A stretch of DNA of 64,000 bases, from assembly GCA_023100825.1 (NCBI GenBank), contig CP095846.1, forward strand, positions 2,046,001 through 2,110,000, read 5' to 3'. Numbering within the stretch: the stretch's first letter is position 1; the number at the start of each line of letters is the position of its first letter. The stretch is from Nocardioidaceae bacterium SCSIO 66511 (lineage in GTDB: Bacteria; Actinomycetota; Actinomycetes; Propionibacteriales; Nocardioidaceae). Of the stretch, positions 24,497 through 33,103 are shown one piece after another. The translations under genes were made by a program, and so were the position numbers. The notes under the pieces were generated by a model. It saw nothing but the letters and a program-made list of their open reading frames with translations, had not been told where the DNA came from and did not search any database.

Positions 24497-25276
24497 GTGC
24501 GAGAGACTTTCCGAGTGACGCTACGAACCCGGCTGCGACAGCTGACCGTCGTCGACATCGCGATGATCGTGCTCGCGCTGGTGTCGGTCGTTCTCCTGCT
24601 GTATGCGGACTACGGCAATGTCGACGACAAGACGTACGACCGCCTGCGGATCATCGACATCGCGATCTGCGCCGTGTTCGCGGTCGAGTTCATCTGGCGT
24701 TGGCGGCGAGAGGGGTGGCGCCGAAGCTTCTTCTGGCGCAACTGGTTCGAGATCCTCGGCATGATCCCGCTGTCGTACCCGGCGCTTCGGTCGTTCCGGC
24801 TGTTGCGGGTCGTTGTCATGGTGGCACGACTCGCTCGGCTCACCGACCGCGCCGCCGGTGCGCCGTTGAGTGACCGGATCCTGTCGAAGGTGCTGTCGCC
24901 CGTCGTCGAACAGATCAAACATCCGATCACGCTGGCCGTGCTCGAGGAGGTGAGCGAGGTCCTGCGCGCGGGGCAGTACAACCACAATGTCGCGCGGGCC
25001 TTGGAGGAGAACCGCGACGAGCTACGCGCGATGATCCTGGAGAAGATCAAGGAAGACCGTCGGATGGGGCGCCTGTCGATCCTGCCCTTCCACGACCGGG
25101 TGATCGAGGCGAGCACCGACACGTCGATGCGGGTCATCCTCGCCGTCCTCGAAGACGCGCGTACCGAGGAGCTGATCAACGACGTGCTGCGGGAGAACAT
25201 CCTGCAGATCCGTCACGACGTACGCGAGCTCGGCGTCTCCGGTGCGGCTCGCGAGGCCGAGTCGAGAGAGATCTGA
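24497..25276 (+). CDS. Voltage-sensor-like membrane protein without a pore
   Basis: 259 residues. Residues about 18-120 hold four hydrophobic segments like S1-S4 of voltage-gated channels: VDIAMIVLALVSVVLLLYAD (S1), IIDIAICAVFAVEFIWRWRR (S2), the FFWRNWFEILGMIPL segment (S3) and an Arg-ladder helix LRSFRLLRVVVMVARLARL (S4). No S5-pore-S6 or selectivity filter follows; instead there are about 130 residues of soluble, helical, charged sequence. Start is GTG 24497. Could be a voltage-responsive regulator or a proton channel; both are inference. Confidence 0.75.
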   Translation: MRETFRVTLRTRLRQLTVVDIAMIVLALVSVVLLLYADYGNVDDKTYDRLRIIDIAICAVFAVEFIWRWRREGWRRSFFWRNWFEILGMIPLSYPALRSFRLLRVVVMVARLARLTDRAAGAPLSDRILSKVLSPVVEQIKHPITLAVLEEVSEVLRAGQYNHNVARALEENRDELRAMILEKIKEDRRMGRLSILPFHDRVIEASTDTSMRVILAVLEDARTEELINDVLRENILQIRHDVRELGVSGAAREAESREI

Positions 25277-25306
25277 GCTCCGCCGCGGGTTGGAGACGGC
25301 CGGTCG

Positions 25307-27460
25307 TTACGCGTCGGTCGCCAGCACCAGCGGAAACACGGCCTCAGCGCCGGCAAGCCGCAACGTACGGGCGGCAACGGCGAGGGTCCAGCCGGTGACG
25401 ACACGATCGTCGAGGAGCAACACGCGCCGGCCGATGACACCGGAAGGGTCCGACAGCGCGAACCGCTGCGCGACCGCGGCGAGTCGTTGTGCGGAGTTCG
25501 TCGCGCCTTGACCGGGCTCCGCGTGGCCGTCGATGCGTAGCCGGGCGACGACCGGCCAGCCCGTGTAGCGGGACATACCGTCGGCGAGGTGCTCGGTGAG
25601 GAGTGGTCGCGTGAGCGAGTCGACTCCGACAATGGCATCGGGACCGCCGCCGTCGGGCCACTCCCAGTCGTCGAGCACCGCGACGAGTGCATGTCGCAGC
25701 GGCACCGGGGCCTCGCGGTCGGGCGCGCCCGCCGCGAACAGATCGCGTACGTGCTGGCCCAGACCGAGATCGGTCATTCGGGCAACGGCCATGCCCTGCT
25801 CCGCCTGCTCGCCGGGTGGGATCTTGCCGCGCAGGTCGACTCCGAGGTTGGTCATCGCGCTGGGCCACATCCGCCGCGGCGCGATGGCGACGCCGGCCCT
25901 GCCGAGCCACTGGCGCGCGGCGTCCATCGCCTCGGTCGAGACCTCGGTCGGCAGCGCGAGAGCGTCGCAGTTATCGCACCGCCCGCATGGCTTGGCCTCC
26001 GGATCATCGAGCGCCGCACGGAGGAACTCCAGGCGGCACCGCTCGCTCGACTCGTACTCGAGCATCATTGCCTGCTCGCGTTCACGCGCCTGGGCAACGC
26101 GCTGGTAGCGCTCGGCGTCGTACGTCCACTGCTCGCCGGTCGACTCCCAGCCGCCACGTACGCGGCGCACCGCACCGTCGACGTCGAGCACCTTCAGGAG
26201 CATCTCGAGACGCGTCCGGCGAAGCGCAACCCGCGTCTCGAGTGTCGCAACGGAGATCGGACCGGCCGCATCGGCGAGCGCGTCGAGGGTCTCGTGCACC
26301 TGCTCGCCGGGCGGGAACGACAACGAACCGAAGTACGCCCACACGGCGCGGTCCTCCTGACCGGGCAGGAGGACGACGGTGGCGTTCTCAACGGCGCGGC
26401 CCGCGCGGCCGACCTGCTGGTAGTACGCGATCGGGCTCGGGGGTGCGCCGACATGGACGACGAAGCCGAGATCGGGTTTGTCGAAGCCCATGCCGAGGGC
26501 GGAGGTGGCGACGAGCGCCTTGACTCGGTTGTGCAGCAGGTCGTCTTCGGCGGCGAGGCGCTCGGCCTGCTCGGTCTGGCCGGAGTACGCGCGTACGTCG
26601 TGGCCGCGCTCACGCAGGAAAGCCGCGATGTCTTGGGTCGCGGCGACGGTGAGGCAGTAGATGATGCCCGAACCGTCGAGCTCGTCGAGGTGGTCGGCGA
26701 GCCAAGCCAAGCGACTTGCCTGGTCGGGCAGGCGTACGACGCCGAGGTGCAGCGACTCGCGGTCGAGGGTGCCGCGCAGCACGAGCACGTCGTCGAGCGT
26801 CGCCGTGCCGGTGACGGACAGCTGCTCGGCGACGTCGGCGGTCACGCGTTCGTTTGCAGTCGCGGTCGTGGCGAGCACCGGGATGCCCGCGGGTAGGTCG
26901 GCGAGCAGCGTGCGGATACGCCGGTAGTCGGGGCGGAAGTCGTGGCCCCAGTCGGAGATGCAGTGCGCCTCGTCGACGACGAGCAGGCCGGCGCTGCGGG
27001 CGAGGTCGGGCAGGACGTTATCGCGAAACGACGGGTTGTTGAGCCGCTCGGGGGAGACCAGCAGCACGTCGACCTCGCCGCGGGTGATCGCGTCGTAGGT
27101 CTCCTGCCAGGCCTCCGGGTTGGTGGAGTTGATCGTGACCGCACGGATGCCCGCTCGCTCGGCCGCGTCGATCTGGTTGCGCATCAGCGCGAGCAGCGGC
27201 GAGACGATGACGGTCGGGCCGGCGCCCTCGTTGCGACGCAGCGCGGTGGCGACGAAGTACACCGCCGACTTGCCCCACCCGGTGCGTTGGACGACGAGTG
27301 CCCGACGACGGCCGACGGCGAGCGCTTCGATGGCGGTCCACTGGTCGTCACGCAGCCGTGCATCGGGCGAACCGACCAACGCCTGCAGTACGGACTCCGC
27401 CCGCGCGCGTATATCGGCGGGGGAGTCGGCGGCGGGCGGGTGGCCGGACGGGTCAGTCAT
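25307..27460 (-). CDS. recQ: RecQ-family DNA helicase fused to phosphoribosyltransferase-like domain
   Basis: 717 residues. Helicase core: QRTGWGKSAVYF (motif I), LVVDEAHCISDWGHDFRPDY (II), ATTATANERV (III), then RecQ lobe 2 with YYQQVGRAGRA (VI) and the zinc cluster ending KPCGRCDNC. A winged-helix-like region follows, and the last about 150 residues end in VLLLDDRVVTGWTLAVAART, which resembles the PRPP-binding loop of type I phosphoribosyltransferases. This fusion recurs in actinobacteria; whether the domain is catalytic is unknown. ATG at 27460 is the first Met of the family-like sequence. Confidence 0.92.
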   Translation of the reverse strand: MTDPSGHPPAADSPADIRARAESVLQALVGSPDARLRDDQWTAIEALAVGRRRALVVQRTGWGKSAVYFVATALRRNEGAGPTVIVSPLLALMRNQIDAAERAGIRAVTINSTNPEAWQETYDAITRGEVDVLLVSPERLNNPSFRDNVLPDLARSAGLLVVDEAHCISDWGHDFRPDYRRIRTLLADLPAGIPVLATTATANERVTADVAEQLSVTGTATLDDVLVLRGTLDRESLHLGVVRLPDQASRLAWLADHLDELDGSGIIYCLTVAATQDIAAFLRERGHDVRAYSGQTEQAERLAAEDDLLHNRVKALVATSALGMGFDKPDLGFVVHVGAPPSPIAYYQQVGRAGRAVENATVVLLPGQEDRAVWAYFGSLSFPPGEQVHETLDALADAAGPISVATLETRVALRRTRLEMLLKVLDVDGAVRRVRGGWESTGEQWTYDAERYQRVAQAREREQAMMLEYESSERCRLEFLRAALDDPEAKPCGRCDNCDALALPTEVSTEAMDAARQWLGRAGVAIAPRRMWPSAMTNLGVDLRGKIPPGEQAEQGMAVARMTDLGLGQHVRDLFAAGAPDREAPVPLRHALVAVLDDWEWPDGGGPDAIVGVDSLTRPLLTEHLADGMSRYTGWPVVARLRIDGHAEPGQGATNSAQRLAAVAQRFALSDPSGVIGRRVLLLDDRVVTGWTLAVAARTLRLAGAEAVFPLVLATDA

Positions 27461-27498
27461 GCGAGTGACCGTACCCAAGGGTGCGGACAATCCGCCAA

Positions 27499-27566
27499 GC
27501 CCGCTGAGCCGGACGTACGAGCGTCGACACGCGCTCGTGTCGCATGGAGCGTCCCGCTCAGCGGGC
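27499..27566 (-). terminator. Branched hairpin terminator after secDF
   Basis: Arms 27499-27515 and 27550-27566 (GCCCGCTGAGC pairs with GCTCAGCGGGC and continues through GGACG/CGTCC with one mismatch). Inside is a second stem CGACAC/GTGTCG. It starts 7 bases past the secDF stop and separates it from recQ. Confidence 0.7.
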
Positions 27567-27572
27567 AGGAGA

Positions 27573-30164
27573 TCAGAGTTCGCCTGACTCCCGGCCGCCG
27601 GCCGCGACATTCGCGTACGGGTCGGCGACCTTGTTCTTCTTCTTCGCCTCGGCTCGTTCCGCGGGCCAGATCCGCTCCATCAGCAGCGCAAGCGGCGATG
27701 CGGTGAAGATCGAGGAGAAGATGCCGATGCCGAGACCGAGCAGCAACGCAATCGAGAAGTCGGTCAACGACGAACCGCCGAGGAACGCCAACGCGCCCAG
27801 GATGAACATCGCGCCGAGACCGGTGTTGATCGTACGCGGCAGCGTCTGCAGCAGCGCATCGCTGGTCACATCGGACAGAGTCCGGTCGGGCTCTTCTCGT
27901 CGTCGTTCTCGGATGCGGTCGAACACGACGATCGTGTCGTTGACCGATAGGCCGATGATAGACAGGATCGCGGCCAGGAACACGCCGTCGATGGGCTTGT
28001 CCAACCAGGCGAAGACACCGACCACGGCGATCACGTCGTGCACCATCGCGAGTACGGCCGACAGCGCCCACGTCCAGCGGAACCGGAACGCCAGATAGAT
28101 CATCTGGGCTGCGACCGCGACACCGAACGCGATCAACGCCTTGTTGCGGAGCTCCTCGCCCAGCGTCGGCTCGATCGTCGTCGCGCTCTCCTGCACGACG
28201 TCCTCGCCGACGGACGCGACGGCCGCCTCGACCTCCTTCGCCTCGTCGTCGGAGATCTCGTCGGTACGAACGCTGATGTTGGGGATGTCCTGGTTGGCGT
28301 TGCCCGACTCCTGGACGACCGCCTGCGGGAAGCCGGCGTCGGCGACCGCTGCGCGTGCGTCGTCGACATCGATCTCCTGCGAGGTGGAGTACTCCAGCAC
28401 GCGGCCGCCGGTGAACTCGACGCCGAGGTTCATCCCGCGCACGAGCATGCCGCCGATCGCGACGATGACGATCGCCGCAGAGACCGCCAGCCAGGTGGTA
28501 CTGCGCTTCATCAGCCGCACGCCGCTGTTGTTCAGCCACTCGCGGATCTTTCCTTGGCCGGCGATGCCGGTGATCGACGGGTGGTTCTTCGCCCAGGCGC
28601 GGCGGACGAGCCAGTCGGTGAGGACCCGCGCGATCAGCAGCGCGGAGATCATCGAAGCGATGACACCGAGCGACAGCGTGACACCGAAGCCCTTCACCGG
28701 ACCGGAGGCCAGGAAGAACAGCAGCGCGCCGGCCAGCAACGTCGTGACGTTGGAGTCGATGATCGCGCTCCACGCCTTGCGATAGCCCGTGTCGAGTGCC
28801 GGGCCGAGGCCCTCGCCTCGTCGCTTCTCGTACTCCTCACGCGCTCGTTCGAAGATCAGCACGTTCGCGTCGATCGCCATACCGATCGACAGCACGAAAC
28901 CGGCGAGGCCCGGCAACGTCAGGGTTGCTCCGAGCATCACCAACATCGCGTACGAGATCGCGGCGTACGACGCCAGCGCGATGGTCGCCATCAGGCCGAC
29001 GAGGCGGTACACGAACAGAATGAAGATGCCGGTGACGGCGATACCGATGATCGCCGCTTCGATGGAGGCGTCGATCGCCTCGTCGCCGAGGGTCGGGCCG
29101 ACGACGCGCTCCTCGATCGGTTCGATCGGCACCGGCAGGGAACCGCCCTTGATCAGGGTTGCGAGATCGTCTGCCTCGGCGTTGGAGAAGTCGCCGGTGA
29201 TCTGGGTGCTGCCTTGGTTCTGGACGCCGTCCTGCACCTCGGGTGAGGAGATAACCTCGCCGTCGAGCACGATCGCGATGCGGCGCTTCGGGTCACCGAG
29301 CTGGTTCTGCTGTGCGGCGGTGGTGATCTGCTCCCATTTGTCGCCGCCCTTGCCGCTGAAGTCGATCGCGACGACCCAGGCGTTCGTACCTTCTTGCTCC
29401 TGCTGGGCAGATGCGTCCTTGACGTCGTCGCCGGTGAGCGCGGCCGGGGCGAGCTTGATGATGTCGCCGCCCTCGGTCTTCATCACCGCGGGCTTATTCG
29501 GGTTGATCTGCTCGATTCCGGCCTCGTCGTCGGACTCCTTCGACGAGCCGTTGTCGCCGGAGTCCTCGCCGTCGGAGTTTTCGTCGGAGGTCGAGCCCTG
29601 GTCGGAGCCTTCGTCGGACCCGGAACCGTCCTTCGGCTCGTCGCCGTCCTCGGGCGCGACCCGATTGGCGCCGTCGTTCGCGGGCGACTGCTGGTCTTCC
29701 GGCAGCTTCTGTCCGGGGAGGTTCTCGTCGCCGTTGTTGCTGTCGTTGCCGCCTTGAACCTGTTCGTTCTGCTCGAACTGCTTGAGCTCCTGCTCGGTCG
29801 CCGACCCGGTGACCGTATGGAAGGTCAGCTGGGCGGTCGTGCCGATGACTTCCTTGGCCTGCTCGGGATCCTGCTCACCCGGCAGCTCGACGATGATGCG
29901 CTTCTCGCCGGAGCGGGTCAGCGTCGGCTCGGAGACGCCGAGCGCGTCGACGCGACCGCGCAGGATCTCCAGCGTTCGGTCGGTCGCCTCGGCGTCGGCG
30001 TCGACCGTTTCGGTGCTTTTCGTCTCGTACGTGAGCTGCGTGCCGCCGGACAGGTCGAGGCCAAGCGTGGCGGAGTTGGTGAGGGCGGTGTAAACCGCGA
30101 TGACGACGATGAGCAACGCCGCGACGGCGCGCCAGATGGGCGCCTTTGAGCGTGAGGATGCCAA
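27573..30164 (-). CDS. secDF: Fused protein translocase subunit SecDF
   Basis: 863 residues joining SecD (1 to about 545) and SecF (about 550-863) in one chain; actinobacteria normally have separate genes. SecD part: first span VAALLIVVIAVYTA, LGLDLSGGTQLTYE, a periplasmic region with a low-complexity Asp/Ser/Gly/Asn insert (about 135-215), then the membrane block with GFVLSIGMAIDANVLIFERA. SecF part: GVEFTGGRVLEY, MVHDVIAVVGVFAW and LSVNDTIVVFDRIRE. It uses proton flow to pull secreted proteins from SecYEG. TTG start at 30164 follows GGAG by 7 bases. It is not in the usual ruvB-yajC-secD-secF-relA setting. Confidence 0.93.
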   Translation of the reverse strand: MASSRSKAPIWRAVAALLIVVIAVYTALTNSATLGLDLSGGTQLTYETKSTETVDADAEATDRTLEILRGRVDALGVSEPTLTRSGEKRIIVELPGEQDPEQAKEVIGTTAQLTFHTVTGSATEQELKQFEQNEQVQGGNDSNNGDENLPGQKLPEDQQSPANDGANRVAPEDGDEPKDGSGSDEGSDQGSTSDENSDGEDSGDNGSSKESDDEAGIEQINPNKPAVMKTEGGDIIKLAPAALTGDDVKDASAQQEQEGTNAWVVAIDFSGKGGDKWEQITTAAQQNQLGDPKRRIAIVLDGEVISSPEVQDGVQNQGSTQITGDFSNAEADDLATLIKGGSLPVPIEPIEERVVGPTLGDEAIDASIEAAIIGIAVTGIFILFVYRLVGLMATIALASYAAISYAMLVMLGATLTLPGLAGFVLSIGMAIDANVLIFERAREEYEKRRGEGLGPALDTGYRKAWSAIIDSNVTTLLAGALLFFLASGPVKGFGVTLSLGVIASMISALLIARVLTDWLVRRAWAKNHPSITGIAGQGKIREWLNNSGVRLMKRSTTWLAVSAAIVIVAIGGMLVRGMNLGVEFTGGRVLEYSTSQEIDVDDARAAVADAGFPQAVVQESGNANQDIPNISVRTDEISDDEAKEVEAAVASVGEDVVQESATTIEPTLGEELRNKALIAFGVAVAAQMIYLAFRFRWTWALSAVLAMVHDVIAVVGVFAWLDKPIDGVFLAAILSIIGLSVNDTIVVFDRIRERRREEPDRTLSDVTSDALLQTLPRTINTGLGAMFILGALAFLGGSSLTDFSIALLLGLGIGIFSSIFTASPLALLMERIWPAERAEAKKKNKVADPYANVAAGGRESGEL

Positions 30165-30231
30165 GGGACTACTCCGGAGGAGGGAGCGGCGGTGAGCCGC
30201 TCAGGGGGTCAGCGTGGGGTCGGAAGCGGCG

Positions 30232-30630
30232 TCAACGCGGCGGCGCGCGGCCCTGCGGAGTGGTGAGGTCGTACGAATGCCAAGGAGCCACGACCGGCTC
30301 GGCGACGGCCAGCGTATCGCTGGGTAGGTCGAGGTCCGGCTCATCGGCCGTGACGGCCAGCGGTGTCCACGGAACGGCGCGGTGCAGCGGTTGCTCGGAG
30401 CGATCGACGCCGACGCTGACCCGGGTCTTCGTCGGCTGATGGCCGACGATCTTCTCCGAGTCGACGGTGTGTGTGGTCACCGGTGCTGCCGACGCGGTGT
30501 TGGCGCTGGCGATGATTCCCGCCATCGACGCGATGACGAACGCAACGCCGGACAGCACGCTCACCACGGCCGACGGCATGCGTGAGCGCCGCGCTGTACG
30601 CGCGGTCACGGTGTCGGGGCGGGTGAGCAC
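30232..30630 (-). CDS. Hypothetical secreted or membrane-anchored protein
   Basis: 132 residues from GTG 30630, or 115 from an ATG at 30579. One hydrophobic segment (VVSVLSGVAFVIASMAGIIA, about 22-42) ending ANTASA looks like a signal peptide. The rest is Pro-rich and acidic with no motif. It precedes secDF by 67 bases on the same strand. No Shine-Dalgarno is clear and I recognise no relatives; the coding call rests on the signal peptide and lack of a competing frame. Confidence 0.45.
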   Translation of the reverse strand: MLTRPDTVTARTARRSRMPSAVVSVLSGVAFVIASMAGIIASANTASAAPVTTHTVDSEKIVGHQPTKTRVSVGVDRSEQPLHRAVPWTPLAVTADEPDLDLPSDTLAVAEPVVAPWHSYDLTTPQGRAPPR

Positions 30631-30753
30631 CGGGACAGTCTAGAGGAGAGGTCCGAACGCGTGGCGTACGGCACATGCCGGCCACCGACGGCTCACCCTC
30701 TCGTCACGAGGAAGCATCCGCACGGAAACGCTCGATTCCTAGCGTCGTCGGCC

Positions 30754-32040
30754 ATGGTGACAAAAAGAGCAATGGTGATGGCGACCGTGGCCGGGGGAGT
30801 GGCGGCGTTGGTCCTGGGGATGCCAGGGGTCGGTACTGCCGACGATCCTGCGTCCTCGAAGGCTGCGGGCGGTGAACGAGCCGGAACGCTTCCGCTCGGT
30901 GACGACGATCTGGTCGAATCGCGAGACACTCGTTCGCTCGCTCCAGGCGTGACGCTGACCAGCATCGTGCGTGGTGATGAGCCCGCCGAGGAGGACGAGT
31001 ACGAGACCACGACTCGCGGTCCGTGGCAGGTGCAGGTGCTGCGGATCAACCCGCGAAAGGCCGACGGGCGGTTGTTCGCGATCTACGGTGCGGATCTGGC
31101 GAAGACGGAAACGACCTCCGCACTCGCTGAGCAGTCCGGAGCGCTTGCGGCGATGAACGCGAGCTTCTTCACGTTCACGGCGTCCGAGGAGTACCCCGGC
31201 GATCCGGTCGGTACCGGGATCTACGACGGCACGCTGCTCAGCGAGCCCGTCCGAGAGAACCCGAACGCGCTCGCCGTGCTGGTCGACAGCCGGCGGGATC
31301 GGGTACGGATCGAGAAGCCGTCCTGGTCCCGTGTCGTCACCAACAAGCGGTCGGGCCACAGCGCCCAAGTCGAGTACCTGAACCATCCGCCGGTCGTACC
31401 CGAAGACTGCGCCGACCTCGACGACCAGCGGGAATGCACGACCGACGGCGACCTCTCGCTGTTCACTCCGCAGTTCCACGAGCGCACTCCGAGCGGTGCC
31501 GGGTTCGAGGCGGTTCTCGATGCCCGCGGGTGTGTCGTTCGTACTGCTCGAACGCGGGGCACGGCGCTCGAGCCGGATCAGACCGCCCTGCAGGCCACGG
31601 GCCGTGACGTACTTGCCCTCGAGCTCGCTGCCGGCAACGGCTGTGTCCGGCAACGCGAGGTCCTGACCGATGAGAGCGGTCGGCGGTTGCGGGTCGGTGA
31701 GGACACGTTTGGTGTCACGGGCAGGTACGAGCTCGTCCGCGACGGCGAGAACGTCGCGCCCGGCGTCAGCGACGACTTCACGAACCGGAACCCCCGCTCG
31801 GCGATCGGCACCACCCGCGGCGGGGAAATCGTGCTGTTCACCGTCGACGGCCGCCAGCCGGCGAGCGTCGGGTCGACCTTGCAGGAGACCGCAGAGGTCG
31901 CGAGGTCGCTCGGGCTGGTCCAGGCGGCGAACCTCGACGGGGGCGGCTCGACCACAATGGTGGCAGAGGGCGAGGTCGTGAACTCGGTCAGCGGCACGCA
32001 GGAGCGGTCGGTCGGCGACGCGCTGGTCTACACGAGGTAG
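30754..32040 (+). CDS. Secreted phosphodiester glycosidase family protein (NAGPA-like)
   Basis: 428 residues from ATG 30754 (an upstream in-frame ATG adds a non-signal stretch). Signal peptide MVMATVAGGVAALVLGMPGVGTA. The NAGPA/phosphodiester glycosidase domain occupies the second half: ALAAMNASFFTF, NPRSAIGTTRGGEIVLFTVDG and the hallmark AANLDGGGSTTM with GDALVYTR at the end. Relatives cleave sugar-phosphodiester bonds; in cell-wall contexts they may act on teichoic acids. The actual substrate is unknown. Confidence 0.87.
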   Translation: MVTKRAMVMATVAGGVAALVLGMPGVGTADDPASSKAAGGERAGTLPLGDDDLVESRDTRSLAPGVTLTSIVRGDEPAEEDEYETTTRGPWQVQVLRINPRKADGRLFAIYGADLAKTETTSALAEQSGALAAMNASFFTFTASEEYPGDPVGTGIYDGTLLSEPVRENPNALAVLVDSRRDRVRIEKPSWSRVVTNKRSGHSAQVEYLNHPPVVPEDCADLDDQRECTTDGDLSLFTPQFHERTPSGAGFEAVLDARGCVVRTARTRGTALEPDQTALQATGRDVLALELAAGNGCVRQREVLTDESGRRLRVGEDTFGVTGRYELVRDGENVAPGVSDDFTNRNPRSAIGTTRGGEIVLFTVDGRQPASVGSTLQETAEVARSLGLVQAANLDGGGSTTMVAEGEVVNSVSGTQERSVGDALVYTR

Positions 32041-32162
32041 GGATCGGGGATCCCGTGGCCGGCATCGCGAGTGATCGCGGTGTCGGCACGCTCTCGCTCC
32101 CTTGGTACGGTGCCCGCCCTTATCCGGACGGGCGCTGAGCGTCTGTATTTCCGAGGAGTTCG

Positions 32163-33050
32163 ATGACAGACGTCACGATCGAGAAGGTCGTCGTAGCCGA
32201 GTCCGACGCCGGTCCGTACGCCCTGACGACCGGCCCGGACGGTGCGCTGTGGTTCACGCTCGTACACAGCTCCCAGGTCGGGCGGTTGGTGCCGGGCGAG
32301 CAGCCCGTACTGCACCAGGTCGGCGATGGCGCCGGGCCGACGATCGTGACGAACGGCCCGGACGGCGCTGTCTGGGTAACCGAGTACCACGGGCATCGAC
32401 TCGCTCGCGTCGCCATAAACGGCGCGGTCGACGAGTTCGAGGTTCCGACGCAAGAGGCAGGTCCGTACGGGATCGCCGCCGGGCCGGATGACGCACTGTG
32501 GTTCACCGAGATCAACGCCGATCGCATCGGCCGGATCACGACCAGCGGCGCGGTGAGCGAATACGAGCTGCCCGTGGAGAAGGGCGCGTTCCCGTCGGCG
32601 ATCGTTCGTGGCCCCGACGATGCTCTGTGGTTCACGATGAACCAGGCGAACGCGATCGGGCGCATCGACACAAGCGGAGCGGTCGATGTCCACCCGCTGC
32701 CGACCGACGGTGCTGCTCCGGTCGGCATCACGAGCGGATCCGATCGACTGTGGTTCGTGGAGATCGATGCCGGCCAGGTGGGTTCGATCGACCTCGCCGG
32801 TGAGATCACGGAGTACCCGTTGCCCGACCGAAGCGCGCGGCCGCATGCGCTCGTTGTCGCCTCCGACTCGGCGGTCTGGTTCACCGAATGGGGCGCCAAC
32901 CGGATCGGCAGACTCGCGCCCGGCGGCGCGATCGAGTCGTACGACCTGTCGACGGCCGGCTCGGAGCCGCACGGCATCGCAATCGGCCCGGACGGCGCCG
33001 TTTGGGTGGCTCTCGAGACCGGTGCGCTCGCTCGAGTGACGGTCGGGTGA
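32163..33050 (+). CDS. vgb: Virginiamycin B lyase (streptogramin B lyase)
   Basis: 295 residues, the family's exact length, built of seven propeller repeats each holding a DALWFTE-like strand. The enzyme opens the ring of type B streptogramins by breaking the ester bond without hydrolysis. By my count His228 (RPHAL), His270 (SEPHG) and Glu285 (ALETG) fall at the positions established as catalytic in Staphylococcus aureus Vgb (H228, H270, E284), and Tyr19 matches Tyr18. Single gene with its own start (ATG 32163, after GAGGAGTTCG). Cytosolic. A streptogramin may not be its natural substrate. Confidence 0.88.
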   Translation: MTDVTIEKVVVAESDAGPYALTTGPDGALWFTLVHSSQVGRLVPGEQPVLHQVGDGAGPTIVTNGPDGAVWVTEYHGHRLARVAINGAVDEFEVPTQEAGPYGIAAGPDDALWFTEINADRIGRITTSGAVSEYELPVEKGAFPSAIVRGPDDALWFTMNQANAIGRIDTSGAVDVHPLPTDGAAPVGITSGSDRLWFVEIDAGQVGSIDLAGEITEYPLPDRSARPHALVVASDSAVWFTEWGANRIGRLAPGGAIESYDLSTAGSEPHGIAIGPDGAVWVALETGALARVTVG

Positions 33051-33103
33051 CGACACCGGGCATTGACCCGCGCGGTGGGCCGACGACTCGCTAAGGTGCG
33101 GCC

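Noticed and set aside
30661-30753. Longer N-terminus for the phosphodiester glycosidase
   Set aside because: The added 31 residues precede a proper signal peptide and would bury it.
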